A stretch of DNA of 64,000 nt from Corynebacterium sp. J010B-136. GTDB taxonomy: Bacteria; Actinomycetota; Actinomycetes; Mycobacteriales; Mycobacteriaceae. How positions within the stretch are numbered: position 1 is the first letter of the stretch; every line of letters starts with the position of its first letter. This document shows, one piece after another, positions 63,588 to 64,000 of this stretch. Both the position numbers and the translations under genes were made by a program. The stretch is taken from contig NZ_PUGE01000006.1 of NCBI RefSeq assembly GCF_002967075.1, positions 62,001 to 126,000 of the forward strand. Reading direction: 5' to 3'. The notes below the pieces were generated by a model. It was not told the origin of the DNA. It saw nothing but the letters and a program-made list of their open reading frames with translations, and did no database searches.

Positions 63588-63823
63588 ATGTCCGGTAATA
63601 GAATAAACACTGAGCCCAGTCGGGAACTGTGCGGAGAAGATGTCAACTTGGCGCCGGAGTGGGAAACTTCATCGAATGGTATGACATCGGTGTCTAGGGC
63701 TACCTAGCCGTGACGATGCCTGCCGTGTTTACCGCAGGCATGGAGCAGTCGGTGGGCCTGGTGGTCACCCCTCCCTGGCTTGCCGTTGACCCCAGTTTCG
63801 GAGCGGCTTCGGTTATTAGCTGA
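63588..63823 (+). pseudogene. Remnant of an MHS-family MFS transporter (ProP-like)
   Basis: An ATG with GGAGGA upstream opens a frame that ends after 39 codons at 63705-63707. A shifted frame reads GNFIEWYDIGV, then TAG at 63695-63697 where Tyr (TAT) is expected, then GYLAVTMPAVFTAGMEQS, which is the first-helix signature of metabolite:H+ symporters. The frame closes at TGA 63821-63823, and no later helices follow. So the gene has a frameshift, a nonsense change and loss of about 90 percent of its length. Confidence 0.85.
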
Positions 63824-63932
63824 ACTCGGCTGCAATCGACATTCTCCCCGGTGACTGGCTTCTTTCGAGGGCCATCGCCAGGGAATTTCTTTGTGAGGCA
63901 TCGACAAGCAAACCCGCGAAGTTAACAGTGCG

Positions 63933-63953
63933 AAACAATCATGAAGATTGTTT
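63933..63953. repeat. Small hairpin near the right edge
   Basis: AAACAATC (63933-63940) and GATTGTTT (63946-63953) form an 8-bp stem with a 5-nt loop. The rest of 63824-64000 holds no gene that I can support. Confidence 0.6.
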
Positions 63954-64000
63954 AATGAATGGCTCATTGGGGTTTCATCCTTCGTTTATACGGTAATCAG

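Noticed and set aside
63704..63967. An 87-codon minus-strand frame at the right edge
   Set aside because: It is opposite the MHS transporter remnant and its codons mirror that sequence.

Overview
The window is chromosomal DNA from a Corynebacterium species. The evidence is a mycolate-actinobacterial gene order (lcpA, wbbL, manC, whcD, manB, manA; tmk, mtrA, mtrB, lpqB, hpf, secA; aroA, sigH, rshA, whcE; an AdnAB-type helicase-nuclease pair, nudC, uvrD2), two WhiB proteins, a 24-codon bL37 gene, and many start codons sitting 6-8 nt after a TANNNT hexamer, as in corynebacterial leaderless transcripts. Moderate GC content and the protein sequences suggest a relative of C. ammoniagenes, C. stationis or C. 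casei rather than C. glutamicum; the genus is firm, the species is a guess.

Layout. 1-2512: 5' end of an aldehyde dehydrogenase gene, a TauE-type exporter, a HhH-DUF1801 protein and a TIGR03089 protein. 2600-10119: envelope and mannose module (LCP ligase, rhamnosyltransferase, GDP-mannose pyrophosphorylase, WhiB2-type WhcD, DUF3499, phosphomannomutase). 10344-14774: sulfite-reduction module cysI-cysX-cysY-cysZ with a convergent siroheme methyltransferase gene, placed between manB and manA. 14829-17817: TobH-like protein, manA and a secreted or membrane Ser/Thr/Pro-rich protein. 18150-24554: DUF4259-tmk-mtrA-mtrB-lpqB-comF in a tightly coupled run, then hpf. 24707-33655: secA1, two small genes, rsgA/aroA, a SRAP protein, ybaK, sigH-rshA, bL37 and whcE.

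34115-49455: a membrane protein, a beta-propeller-like protein and an RhlE-type helicase (the last two on the minus strand), then a compact plus-strand run of DUF3107, DUF3152 and TIGR02569 proteins, AdnA, AdnB, a K+ channel, NudC and UvrD2. In AdnA the Walker A lysine is replaced by leucine. 49476-57938: a conserved but poorly characterised actinobacterial neighbourhood with an E1/ThiF-like protein, a YgjP metallopeptidase, a DUF2342 protein, a PDZ-Lon protease, a lipoprotein, a PPA1309 protein and a large UPF0182 membrane protein. An initiator tRNA (58115-58191) with a strong terminator closes the conserved block. After it lie accessory genes: an amino-acid permease convergent with a homocysteine S-methyltransferase gene (probable S-methylmethionine salvage), a DHA2 exporter divergent from a TetR regulator, and a decayed MHS-type transporter.

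How the parts connect. manA, manB and manC together make GDP-mannose for lipoglycans and mannolipids; WbbL and LcpA build and attach arabinogalactan; MtrAB-LpqB senses the envelope. SigH-RshA with WhcE is the disulfide/heat stress response. CobA makes precorrin-2, CysY probably inserts iron to give siroheme, and CysI uses it. No CRISPR array, complete insertion sequence, integrase or phage gene was seen. The most interesting points are the AdnA Walker A change, back-to-back leaderless promoters at aroA/SRAP and ybaK/sigH, the reduced cys cluster, and several unexplained inverted and tandem repeats.
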